NCBI GenBank assembly: GCA_023390635.1
Contig: JAEWCM010000111.1
Span: forward strand, 1-17,125
DNA length: 17,125 nucleotides
Direction: 5' to 3'
Origin: Bacillota bacterium
Lineage (GTDB): Bacteria; Bacillota; Desulfitobacteriia; Desulfitobacteriales; Desulfitobacteriaceae
The notes beneath the pieces are model-generated. The model saw only the letters and a list, made by a program, of their open reading frames with translations, did no database searches and was not told the origin of the DNA. Positions within the stretch are counted from its first letter, which is position 1; every line of letters starts with the position of its first letter. Position numbers and translations under genes: made by a program. This document shows positions 7,139 to 14,981 of the stretch, one piece after another.

Positions 7139-7534
7139 ACCTTTTAGCCTCTTCTTCCCATCTAAGTTTTCTGGTTTTTACGCTGATTTATCCTGATTCC
7201 TTGACTAAGCGTATCAATGCTGGGGCGAAGGCAGCTTGACGCACAACGCTCTGGAGGGCGCCGGGGCTGCCCTTCTGAGTCTTCGCAAGGCTATATTTAG
7301 GGGCGGGGCTCCTTCAGAAATGCTTCTGGGCTATCATGACCTGTAACCTGATACCAGCTAAGGGATGCGTGACCGGAGATGAGCGACAGACATGCTTAAA
7401 ATTAGGTCTGAGGGGCACAGTTCCAGCGTTAGCTGAGCATGGATGCGAAGCGCGGCTGTTAGCGCCACGGATGGCGCTATCTGCCGAAAGCGGAACTGTG
7501 CCTCTCAGACCAACCGAGATCCTGACGGTTTACA
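7139..7534. other. 397-bp gene-free gap between yqfF and ybeY
   Basis: Apart from the hairpin element at 7405-7511, I find no gene here. A 71-codon open frame on the plus strand simply runs through the hairpin and has no protein-like features. Smaller foldable spots include a GC-rich GGGC...GCCC near 7256-7272 and CAGAA-ATG-CTTCTG near 7314-7327. On the minus strand TTGATA (7218-7213) with GATAAA 19 bases on is the only candidate vegetative promoter for ybeY, and it is weak. Confidence 0.6.
7405..7511 (+). repeat. Structured hairpin repeat, copy 1 (variable 20-bp arms, 67-nt core)
   Basis: The left arm 7405-7424 (GGTCTGAGGGGCACAGTTCC) and right arm 7492-7511 are reverse complements over 20 bases with one G-T wobble. 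They enclose a 67-nt core (7425-7491). The core contains GCATGGATGC, then GCGCGGC, then an apical stem TAGCGCC-ACGGAT-GGCGCTA and a closing GCCG that pairs with CGGC. Copy 2 at 15619-15735 has the same core on the other strand but unrelated arms. The strand given is that of the shared core. Relative to the yqfF gene (minus strand), the element begins 23 bases after its stop codon and is followed by TAATTTTAA, so it may also act as a terminator. Confidence 0.85.
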
Positions 7535-9844
7535 TTAATCTTCAATATTAACAGGCCCCTCTGCCCTCTGCTCTGACTTGACGGCTCCGTCCGATTTTGC
7601 TCCATCATTCTTCGGTTCCGCAGTTTTCCCATCAGTTCCTTTATTCTCTGCTCCTTTATTTTCCCCGCTCTTACTCTCTACATGCTTCTTCTCCTGACTT
7701 GCTTTATTCGGAAGCTCCGGATATTCTATCCTGGAATGGAAAATTCCGCTTAGAACCCGAACAAAAGCCATGGCAATCCGGTCCAAATCCTGGAGGGTAA
7801 GATCGCTTTGATCTAACTGGCCGCTGTTCAGCCTGTCTTTGATAATTTTGCGCACCAAACCTTCAATTCTTCCCGGTGTTGGTTGTTTCATCGAACGAAC
7901 AGCCGCTTCCACACTATCAGCTAAGGAAACCAGGGCCGCCTCTTTGGTCTGAGGCTTCGGTCCGTCATAACGGAAATTCTCTTCCGGAGCCTCTTCGTTA
8001 TCTTCTAATGCCCGATGATAGAAAAAGCTGACCAGCCCTTCTCCATGGTGCTGGGCAATAATATCCTGAATCGGTTCAGGCAGCTTATATTCCTTAGCCA
8101 GCTCCAACCCGTCTTTAATATGTGAGGTGATAATTAAAGCACTTAAGGTAGGTGCAATTTTGTCATGGGGGTTATCTTGTGCGAATTGATTCTCGCTGAA
8201 GAAATAAGGACGCTTGATCTTTCCGATATCGTGATACATGGCACCGACTCTGACCAAAACCGGATCAGCATTGACCACCTCTGCCGCAGCCTCTGCCAAG
8301 TTACCTACCATAATACTGTGATGATAGGTCCCCGGGGCCTCCATCAGCAAACGTTTCAGTAAAGGCCGGTTTGGATTTGATAATTCAAGCAGACGGATGG
8401 ATGAAGTAATCTTAAAACCTGCTTCAAACCAGTGCAAGGTGCCCACTGTTAATACTGAAGAAAACAGTCCATTTATAATGCCCAGCAAAATTCCGACTGC
8501 CCATACCGCCGGACGCATTCCAGACGATATGGCAATCCCGCTGATGATGAAAATATTAGTCCCTCCGATATACAAACCGCCTCGAGCTAAATCGGAGCGC
8601 TGACTTAATTTGGAGATACTGAACACTCCGGCCACACTGCTGAAAAAAGCTACCAGGCCAGTCTGAAGCGCCGTAGCTGTAGATAAAGTGGGATCTACCA
8701 AAATCGCCACAAATAACGCCTGGACAACTGCGACAATAAGTGCAAGATTCTTGTCAATGAGAATGGCTACCGCCATTGTAGTCCACGCTGCCGGTATCAT
8801 CATTCCTATCAAGCTGTTATATTCTGGCCCACCCAGGTTGATCGATGTAATCCCTTTTCCCAGAAAAAGAGTAAGAAAGATGGTCAGTCCCAACAAAATA
8901 ACCCGGGACACCGATTTAAAAATATCTTTTCTATATTGGAAAAGATAAAAGCCGAGAATCGCCAGACCGGACAGCGTCATAATGCTTACTCCGCCTGCCG
9001 CCTGCCATGGTGATGCAGACTTAACCAAACCGTAGGCTGCCAAAACCCGATAGGTTTTTTCATCCACAATATCTCCGGCACCTACAATTTTCTGATTATA
9101 TTTATAGCGATAAACCTCCAGCTTTACATTGGCTACAGCAGCATTTTGTTTCTGCTGAGTTACCTGCTCATCCACTGTTAATGTTGGTTCGTTTACCTTA
9201 GCATCAACAAAGGCGTTGAGCAGGGCTTTCATACTGTCATTCAGATCGTCTTGAGCAAAAACTGCTTTGATACGATCCCTTAAGCCCGACACATCGCTAT
9301 CCCTCTTCGCGCCTTCTTCCAGACTGCGTGCCTTTCCGCCGATCGTTTCACTGGCCAGATTTTTTCCCGTTTCCAACTGATTAGCAGAAGTACTCAATAA
9401 GTTGGTCAAAACTTCCGTGTTCAGAGCATTGAAGGGCACACTCTGACGAAGATTATTCAATGTGACGGTGGCGGTATTCTGATTGCCCTGTATAGCCTGA
9501 ATGGCATCCTGTAAGGTTAAAAACATGGAGCTAATGTCTTTTACCAAAGAAGAAGCTACGTCTTCATTTGCTTTGTATACAGGCTCGACGGCCTTGCGTG
9601 CTGCCTCCTGATCCTGCCGGTATTTTTCCATGTCTTCAATATCTTTGTCGTAAGGAGCATTGATTTGCTGAGGACTGGGTTCTCCTTGTTCAATATGCAA
9701 TTTAGAGACAAAAGCTCCCGAAGACAAAAGCACTCCGATCATCACAAAACATACCATGCCAGTCAAAGCGAGCTTCCATGCAAGTTTTTGGGGTAAAAAC
9801 TTTTTTAAATATTTATTTTTTGATAATTTACTCTTTTTCAACAT
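7535..9844 (-). CDS. yqfF: 7TM receptor-type HD-domain phosphohydrolase (cyclic-di-AMP phosphodiesterase family)
   Basis: Membrane phosphodiesterase of the PgpH/YqfF family, whose characterised members hydrolyse c-di-AMP. The 769 residues run in the expected order. There is a short basic N-terminus and one membrane helix (about 24-42), then an extracellular 7TMR-HDED region (about 50-275) rich in Gln/Asn and charged residues. A multi-helix 7TM block (about 282-475) follows, then a cytosolic HD domain. Metal ligands are visible at His509, the HD pair 538-539 (GAMYHDIGKI), His575, His599-His600 and Asp643 in SLADSVEA. The last 55 residues are a low-complexity Lys/Gly/Glu tail with repeated ENKG-like units. 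The ATG at 9842-9844 has GTGAGG about ten bases upstream. It follows phoH by 12 bases. PgpH is another accepted symbol. Confidence 0.95.
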   Translation of the reverse strand: MLKKSKLSKNKYLKKFLPQKLAWKLALTGMVCFVMIGVLLSSGAFVSKLHIEQGEPSPQQINAPYDKDIEDMEKYRQDQEAARKAVEPVYKANEDVASSLVKDISSMFLTLQDAIQAIQGNQNTATVTLNNLRQSVPFNALNTEVLTNLLSTSANQLETGKNLASETIGGKARSLEEGAKRDSDVSGLRDRIKAVFAQDDLNDSMKALLNAFVDAKVNEPTLTVDEQVTQQKQNAAVANVKLEVYRYKYNQKIVGAGDIVDEKTYRVLAAYGLVKSASPWQAAGGVSIMTLSGLAILGFYLFQYRKDIFKSVSRVILLGLTIFLTLFLGKGITSINLGGPEYNSLIGMMIPAAWTTMAVAILIDKNLALIVAVVQALFVAILVDPTLSTATALQTGLVAFFSSVAGVFSISKLSQRSDLARGGLYIGGTNIFIISGIAISSGMRPAVWAVGILLGIINGLFSSVLTVGTLHWFEAGFKITSSIRLLELSNPNRPLLKRLLMEAPGTYHHSIMVGNLAEAAAEVVNADPVLVRVGAMYHDIGKIKRPYFFSENQFAQDNPHDKIAPTLSALIITSHIKDGLELAKEYKLPEPIQDIIAQHHGEGLVSFFYHRALEDNEEAPEENFRYDGPKPQTKEAALVSLADSVEAAVRSMKQPTPGRIEGLVRKIIKDRLNSGQLDQSDLTLQDLDRIAMAFVRVLSGIFHSRIEYPELPNKASQEKKHVESKSGENKGAENKGTDGKTAEPKNDGAKSDGAVKSEQRAEGPVNIED

Positions 9845-9856
9845 TTATCCCATTCC

Positions 9857-10822
9857 TCACTGGTGAGACTGCGGCTTACGCTCTTCGTAAGCTTGGATGA
9901 TCTTTTGTACCAAAGGATTTCTCACCACATCGGCAGCTGTAAAATGGAGAAATTCAATATCCTGAATTCCCTGGAGTATTTTTTGCACATCCAGTAAACC
10001 TGAATATTGTCCCTTTGGCAAATCCACCTGAGTAACATCACCTGTCACTACCGCCTGTGAGCCAAATCCCAGGCGGGTTAAAAACATTTTCATTTGTTCC
10101 GGGCTGGTATTCTGCGCTTCATCTAAAATAATAAAGGAATCATCCAAGGTTCTTCCCCGCATGTAAGCTAAAGGAGCGATTTCAATTGTTCCTTTTTCAA
10201 TATATCGCTGTGTGGTTTCCGGTCCGAGCAGATCATACAAAGCATCATAAAGGGGACGTAAATAAGGATCGACTTTTTCTTGAACATCACCCGGCAAGAA
10301 GCCCAATTTTTCTCCTGCTTCCACCGCAGGTCTGGTCAGGATAATCCGGTTGACTTTTTTAGCTTTTAAGGCTTTAACCGCCATCACTACAGCTAAGTAG
10401 GTCTTGCCTGTTCCTGCCGGGCCAATTCCAAATACTAAAGTACTTTTTTCAATACTTTTCAAGTATTCCGCCTGTCCCAATGTCTTGGCTCTAATGGGGC
10501 GGCCCCGCTGGGTAGTGGCTACTACTTTTCCCAGAGCTTCCGCCATTCCCAACTCTTGTCCTTCGTCAATTTGGGATATGACATAGGAAATATCGGCAGG
10601 AGTCAGCTCACTTCCCTGTCTGATCATGGCTAAGAGCTCAGATACGGCCCGTTTTGTCTTCTCTACCTTTTCTGCTTCACCGGATATCCCAATTTCTTCT
10701 CCTCTAACAACGCACTTCCCACCTAACCGTTCTTCCAGCATGCGCAGATGTATATCCTCCGGACCCAACAAATTCAAAGCTTCAGCAGTATCATTTAAAT
10801 AAAGTTTTGTCTCAGTCTGCAA
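9857..10822 (-). CDS. phoH: PhoH-like ATPase/ribonuclease-associated protein
   Basis: A P-loop ATPase of the PhoH/YbeZ family, commonly adjacent to ybeY and implicated in RNA metabolism. Its exact role is unsettled. The 321 residues have an N-terminal small nucleic-acid-binding-like domain (about 1-65) and a Walker A GPAGTGKT at 134-141. A conserved TRPAVEAGEKLGFLPGD follows at about 163-179, with Walker B IILDEAQN at 231-238 and the sensor TGDVTQVDLP at about 260-269. The start is a TTG (10820-10822), supported by GGAGG seven bases upstream. No ATG lies in frame near it, and the resulting N-terminus QTETKLYL is family-like. It sits 14 bases after yqfD and 12 before yqfF, so it is translated within the yqfC-yqfD-phoH-yqfF unit. 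Confidence 0.96.
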   Translation of the reverse strand: MQTETKLYLNDTAEALNLLGPEDIHLRMLEERLGGKCVVRGEEIGISGEAEKVEKTKRAVSELLAMIRQGSELTPADISYVISQIDEGQELGMAEALGKVVATTQRGRPIRAKTLGQAEYLKSIEKSTLVFGIGPAGTGKTYLAVVMAVKALKAKKVNRIILTRPAVEAGEKLGFLPGDVQEKVDPYLRPLYDALYDLLGPETTQRYIEKGTIEIAPLAYMRGRTLDDSFIILDEAQNTSPEQMKMFLTRLGFGSQAVVTGDVTQVDLPKGQYSGLLDVQKILQGIQDIEFLHFTAADVVRNPLVQKIIQAYEERKPQSHQ

Positions 10823-10836
10823 ATTTTCGCCTCCAA

Positions 10837-12081
10837 TTATGGACTGGCATATACAGCTAAATCCTCATAAGTTTCTACTTCTACCCGCACCCGCTCCGAA
10901 TCGCTACCGCTGGACAAAATCTTTACTTTTTCCTCCAGCACCTTGGCATTAGGGGTAATCCCTTCATAAACCTTTTTCCTGGCAAGGTCTTCCCCTACCT
11001 GCCTCGCTTCTTCCTGAGTACGTTCAATATGCACTGTATGCTGTTCCTTATACTTAATTGTAACTACTTCGACAGGAAAACGCCAATTCCTCCACGCTGG
11101 AAGTGAGTGTGTGCTCACTTCTTGAATTGATTGAGCATAAGGTGAGCTTTGTGCTTTTACCATTATGACTCTCGATCCGATTTTTATACCCCAACCTTGC
11201 GTAATATTTCCTGTCTCTTCCACCTTATCTTCAACGAGGGGTACCGTTGCTTCTGAACTATACCAAACTCTGCCTCTGACAAAACCCTTTGCTGCGCTGG
11301 CATAAGCTTTCGCATTCTCTCCCTCATCAGGCTTAGGCGTGTTTTGACCTTTAGAACTATCCGAACTCTGCCCACTAATAGGTTGGTACGGAACAGGAGG
11401 CGTGGATAAGCCGGTGATTAAAACCTGACCCTGACGCACCATATCTTTTTCTTTGATTTGAGCTGTTCCTTGAATCACCATTATCTCTTCTACCAGTCCT
11501 GTCCGGTTGGAAATCAAATTTCCCGCTCCCACTGGAACAATAGGCTGCTTCTTTTCCACTACTTTGATTTCCACGTGCGTGCCGGAACGTTCTACCCCTA
11601 TCCACGCTGCATCTGAAAGCTGCTCCTGCAGAGCCTTAGACATCTGCTCATAATCCAGGCTCCGATAATTTGCTCCGATTTTCAGACCCATAACAGCTGC
11701 TTTTTCTAAGACCAGCTTGCTGTCAATTTTGCTATTTCCACTGACACTGATGGAAAGGACAAACTGCGAGAGAACCATTAAACCTAAGACAATGATTCCT
11801 ATACCCGCTATCAATCCTTTACGCTTCTTCCAGCGCTGAAAAAGAAAAGGCCAGCCATATTTCGCCACAATACGAATGCGCGTATGCGTGAGCCGGGCGG
11901 CCCGGCGCATTCTGGCAAAATCACGGATTTTTACCTGGGCCCGCATTCCCTGACGGGTTTGACGGGTGCGGTACAGAAAGATTTTATCTTTAATCAATTC
12001 ATTCAAAAAACGGGGCAATGCTTTACCTTCGGCAATAAAGAGCACCTGTCCCTGCCAAAATGTCGCTAAACGTTTCAGCAT
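10837..12081 (-). CDS. yqfD: Sporulation protein YqfD
   Basis: Conserved endospore-former membrane protein. In Bacillus it is transcribed by sigma-E in the mother cell; its biochemical role is unknown. The 414 residues begin with a basic cytosolic region (about 1-88) and one clear membrane helix at about 89-111 (GLIAGIGIIVLGLMVLSQFV). A large extracytoplasmic part follows (LKIGANYRSLDYEQ, VERSGTHVEIKVVEKK). A Pro/Ser/Gly-rich linker at about 225-262 (SGQSSDSSKGQNTPKPDEG) interrupts the domain before FVRGRVWY and appears longer than in relatives I remember. The ATG shares one base with the yqfC stop (TAATG). AAAGGAGG lies nine bases upstream, so the two genes are translationally coupled. Confidence 0.94.
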   Translation of the reverse strand: MLKRLATFWQGQVLFIAEGKALPRFLNELIKDKIFLYRTRQTRQGMRAQVKIRDFARMRRAARLTHTRIRIVAKYGWPFLFQRWKKRKGLIAGIGIIVLGLMVLSQFVLSISVSGNSKIDSKLVLEKAAVMGLKIGANYRSLDYEQMSKALQEQLSDAAWIGVERSGTHVEIKVVEKKQPIVPVGAGNLISNRTGLVEEIMVIQGTAQIKEKDMVRQGQVLITGLSTPPVPYQPISGQSSDSSKGQNTPKPDEGENAKAYASAAKGFVRGRVWYSSEATVPLVEDKVEETGNITQGWGIKIGSRVIMVKAQSSPYAQSIQEVSTHSLPAWRNWRFPVEVVTIKYKEQHTVHIERTQEEARQVGEDLARKKVYEGITPNAKVLEEKVKILSSGSDSERVRVEVETYEDLAVYASP

Positions 12082-12362
12082 TATGGATTGCCTCCTTTGT
12101 CGAACTCCAAAGATAAAACAGTCCCTTCAATCTCCAATTCGGTAGGAAGAATCGTGCGCAGTATAAAGCTCAGCCCGCTCAAGCGAATTATCCCCGCCGT
12201 TGTCTCTACTTCAATTTCCGTTTCACTAAAACTTTTAATCTCGGAAAAATTTTCGATCAGAATGCGCCGGTTGCCATGCAAGGTAATTTTCGGCTCGTCT
12301 CCCAATACATCCGGCGGAAATTCCAACATTTCTTCTACGCTCTTTTGAATCTTATTGAACAT
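12081..12362 (-). CDS. yqfC: Sporulation protein YqfC
   Basis: Small conserved sporulation protein that always travels with yqfD; function unknown. The 93 residues are soluble and mostly beta-type, with ITLHGNRRILIENFSEI at about 26-42 and GIIRLSGLSFIL at about 57-68, the recognisable YabP/YqfC family pattern. There is no signal peptide or membrane segment. The ATG at 12360-12362 has a strong AAAGGAGGGG about five bases upstream. It heads the minus-strand block. A sigma-E-like promoter can be drawn just upstream, fitting mother-cell expression. It is divergent from nrdD across a 244-bp region. Confidence 0.94.
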   Translation of the reverse strand: MFNKIQKSVEEMLEFPPDVLGDEPKITLHGNRRILIENFSEIKSFSETEIEVETTAGIIRLSGLSFILRTILPTELEIEGTVLSLEFDKGGNP

Positions 12363-12383
12363 ACAAGCCCCTCCTTTGTAGCA

Positions 12384-12411
12384 TGTTTATGAAAGGAGGC
12401 AACAGAATAGT
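12384..12411 (-). promoter_or_regulatory. Candidate sigma-E-type promoter of yqfC-yqfD
   Basis: On the minus strand ACTATT (12411-12406), a 14-base spacer and CATAAACA (12391-12384) resemble the sigma-E pattern ATATT-N14-CATACAAT. The start point would be near 12375, giving a short leader that carries the yqfC ribosome-binding site. The match is partial. The assignment leans on the known sigma-E dependence of yqfC/yqfD in Bacillus. Confidence 0.35.
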
Positions 12412-12497
12412 CCAAGCTTCTTTGTGATCTTTTTCCTGTCCTTTAGGACTTTTTTCCCTATTTATCACGAACCCCTATAACTTGTCTTTCTTCCCCA

Positions 12498-12526
12498 TTG
12501 ACACTATATATAGTGAGTGATAACAT
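12498..12526 (+). promoter_or_regulatory. Sigma-A promoter of nrdD-nrdG
   Basis: TTGACA (12498-12503), a 17-base spacer and TAACAT (12521-12526). The start point would fall near 12533, giving a leader of about 75 bases. The first NrdR box covers the end of the -35 and most of the spacer, and the second lies at the start point. Confidence 0.65.
12501..12516 (+). promoter_or_regulatory. NrdR box 1
   Basis: ACACTATATATAGTGA matches the NrdR consensus ACACTATATATAGTGT at 15 of 16 positions. It overlaps the nrdD promoter. NrdR is the ATP-cone repressor of ribonucleotide reductase operons; its gene is not in this window. Confidence 0.85.
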
Positions 12527-12532
12527 GGTTAT

Positions 12533-12548
12533 TGTCCAAATATAGTAT
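12533..12548 (+). promoter_or_regulatory. NrdR box 2 (degenerate)
   Basis: TGTCCAAATATAGTAT keeps the conserved C4 and the TATAGT half. Its start is exactly 32 bases from that of box 1, the three-helical-turn spacing seen for paired NrdR boxes. The 5' half is degenerate, so it is probably the weaker partner site. Confidence 0.65.
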
Positions 12549-12606
12549 ATACATTATTTTTACTTGAATTTTTCAGGCTATCTTTTAGAAGGAAGAAGGA
12601 TTCATA

Positions 12607-14931
12607 ATGATTACGAAAATTAAGAAACGGGACGGTCGGGAAGCTGCCTTTAATATTGAAAAAATTGCTAGTGCAATTTTTAAAGCAGCATCGATAGCCG
12701 GCGGCAAAGATTATGATACGGCCATGAATCTGGCCATTAAAGTCAGTGAATATCTGGAACAAAAACTGGGGACAAGGGTACCCACCGTCGAGGAAATCCA
12801 AGACGGGGTGGAAAAGGTACTGATCGAAAATGGCTATGCCCGGACTGCTAAAGCTTTCATCCTTTACCGGGCTGAACGGACCCGGGTCAGGGAAATGAAT
12901 ACCCGCCTGATGAAAGTTTATGAAGATTTAACCTTTAAGGACGCCCGGGATAATGATTTAAAACGGGAGAATGCCAATATCAACGGTGACACGGCTATGG
13001 GAACCATGCTGAAATATGGTTCGGAAGGCGCTAAGCAATTTTATGAATTGTTTGTCCTCAAACCGGAACACTCTAAAGCTCATAGGGAGGGAGACATTCA
13101 TATTCATGATTTGGATTTTCTTACCCTCACCACCACCTGTTGCCAAATTGATATTGAAAAACTGTTTCAAAGAGGATTCAGCACCGGTCACGGATACTTA
13201 CGCGAACCTAACGATATCCACAGCTACGCCGCCCTGGCCTGCATTGCTATTCAGTCCAACCAGAATGACCAGCACGGCGGCCAAAGCATCCCCAATTTTG
13301 ATTATGGAATGGCCCCTGGCGTAGCCAAAACTTATGCCAAGCTTTATCGGCAGAATTTACTTAAAGCTCTGGAGCTTCTCCTTCCAGACACTTATGACGA
13401 AGAATCGCTCTCAGCTATGCTTCTCAACCTGGAAAAGGAAGAAGATCTCCGCCCTTCTCTTGACGGAAACAAAACTTATCTTCAAGCTGAAAACAAGGGC
13501 TTGCAAGCCCTTGTTTCCGATAAAGTGAGCATTGAACAGGCCCAGGATTTTGCCTGCCGCAAAGCCTTCCGGGAAACTAGACGGAATACCTACCAGGCCA
13601 TGGAAGCTTTGGTTCACAATCTTAATACAATGCACAGCCGGGCCGGAGCACAGATTCCCTTTAGCTCCATCAATTATGGCACTGACACCTCACCTGAAGG
13701 AAGAATGGTGGTCGAGCAGCTCTTGCTGGCTACCGAAGCTGGATTGGGTAACGGAGAAACCCCGATCTTTCCCATTCACATCTTCAAGGTGAAAGAGGGC
13801 CTTAATTTTAATCCTGGTGAACCAAACTATGATTTGTTCAAACTCGCCTGCCGGGTCAGCGCCAAGCGGCTTTTCCCCAACTTTTCCTTCCTTGATGCAC
13901 CTTACAATCTGAAATATTATCAGCCTGGGCGTCCTGAAACTGAAATTGCCTATATGGGATGCCGAACCAGAGTCGTTGGTAATGTCTATGACAAGGAACA
14001 GGAAATCATTAATGGGCGGGGAAATCTTAGCTTTACCACCATAAATTTGCCTCGTTTAGCTTTACGGGCTAATAAAAATATCAATATCTTTTTCGAAGAG
14101 CTGGATCGCAAACTTGACCTGGTGATCAACCAGCTTCTCGAGCGCTATGAAATTCAGGCCAAGAAGAAGGTCAAAAACTACCCTTTTCTGATGGGACAAG
14201 GGGTATGGCTTGACTCGGACAAGCTGGGTTGGGATGATGAGGTTCGGGAGGTTTTGAAGCATGGAACCTTATCCGCCGGATTCATCGGTCTGGCAGAATG
14301 CCTGAAGGCCTTAATCGGCAAACATCACGGTGAATCACCGGAAGCACAGAACTTAGGCCTGGAGATCATCGGGCATATGCGCAGCCGCTTAGATGAAGCC
14401 TCTAAGAAATATACCATGAATTTTACCCTGCTGGGCACACCCGCCGAAGGAACCGCAGGCCGTTTCGTCAAGATGGACCGGGCGATCTTCGGCAGCATTG
14501 AAGGAGTGACCGATCGGGATTACTATACCAACAGCTTCCATATTCCGGTGTATTATGAGACCACCGCCTACGACAAAATCCGTCTGGAGGCACCGTACCA
14601 CGAACTGACCAATGCAGGACATATCACTTATGTGGAGATGGACGGCGACCCGTTGCAAAATTTGGATGCCTTTGAAAAAGTCGTCCGCTATATGAAAGAA
14701 GTAGGTATCGGCTATGGTTCTATCAATCATCCGGTGGACAGAGACCCGGTCTGCGGTTTTACCGGAATTATCGGCAACACCTGCCCTGCCTGTGGCCGGG
14801 AAGAAGAAGATGTGCCTTTTGAAAGGATCAGACGGATCACGGGCTATTTGGTTGGTACCTTAGACCGTTTCAATGACGCCAAGCGGGCCGAAGAACGGGA
14901 TAGAGTCAAACATTTTTCTACCGGCCGTTAA
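12607..14931 (+). CDS. nrdD: Anaerobic (class III) ribonucleoside-triphosphate reductase
   Basis: Glycyl-radical enzyme that reduces ribonucleoside triphosphates to dNTPs without oxygen. The 774 residues begin with an ATP-cone allosteric domain (about 1-95, ITKIKKRDGREAAFNIEKI). The catalytic barrel follows, with TTTCCQ at about 175-180 and the thiyl-radical candidate Cys452 in YMGCRTRVVGN. At the C-terminus are a cysteine cluster (Cys716, and Cys726/Cys729 in CPACG) and the glycyl-radical loop RITGYLVGT with Gly746. Only three cysteines are visible in the zinc region rather than two CXXC pairs; I believe this DPVCGFTG form is usual in Clostridia. AAGGA lies six bases before the ATG. It is co-transcribed with nrdG and preceded by a promoter with paired NrdR boxes. 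Confidence 0.98.
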   Translation: MITKIKKRDGREAAFNIEKIASAIFKAASIAGGKDYDTAMNLAIKVSEYLEQKLGTRVPTVEEIQDGVEKVLIENGYARTAKAFILYRAERTRVREMNTRLMKVYEDLTFKDARDNDLKRENANINGDTAMGTMLKYGSEGAKQFYELFVLKPEHSKAHREGDIHIHDLDFLTLTTTCCQIDIEKLFQRGFSTGHGYLREPNDIHSYAALACIAIQSNQNDQHGGQSIPNFDYGMAPGVAKTYAKLYRQNLLKALELLLPDTYDEESLSAMLLNLEKEEDLRPSLDGNKTYLQAENKGLQALVSDKVSIEQAQDFACRKAFRETRRNTYQAMEALVHNLNTMHSRAGAQIPFSSINYGTDTSPEGRMVVEQLLLATEAGLGNGETPIFPIHIFKVKEGLNFNPGEPNYDLFKLACRVSAKRLFPNFSFLDAPYNLKYYQPGRPETEIAYMGCRTRVVGNVYDKEQEIINGRGNLSFTTINLPRLALRANKNINIFFEELDRKLDLVINQLLERYEIQAKKKVKNYPFLMGQGVWLDSDKLGWDDEVREVLKHGTLSAGFIGLAECLKALIGKHHGESPEAQNLGLEIIGHMRSRLDEASKKYTMNFTLLGTPAEGTAGRFVKMDRAIFGSIEGVTDRDYYTNSFHIPVYYETTAYDKIRLEAPYHELTNAGHITYVEMDGDPLQNLDAFEKVVRYMKEVGIGYGSINHPVDRDPVCGFTGIIGNTCPACGREEEDVPFERIRRITGYLVGTLDRFNDAKRAEERDRVKHFSTGR

Positions 14932-14981
14932 AATGAGATGGCAACAGTATAATCTCCTGTAATGCTTAAGAGGTGAACAGA

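Noticed and set aside
7425..7491. CsrA-type sites: GGA in the loops GCATGGATGC and GCGCC-ACGGAT-GGCGC of the hairpin core
   Set aside because: The GGA motifs occur on the strand antisense to the adjacent genes, and in copy 2 the first loop shrinks to three bases. Without evidence for transcription of that strand the idea is too weak.
7405..7511. Retron-like msr-msd RNA (complementary arms around internal hairpins)
   Set aside because: No reverse transcriptase or effector gene lies near either copy, and the core is only 67 nt.
12438..12455. GTCC-TTTA-GGAC followed by six Ts, a terminator-like hairpin in the yqfC/nrdD divergent region
   Set aside because: The stem is only 4 bp, and no plus-strand transcript enters from upstream, so there is nothing obvious to terminate.
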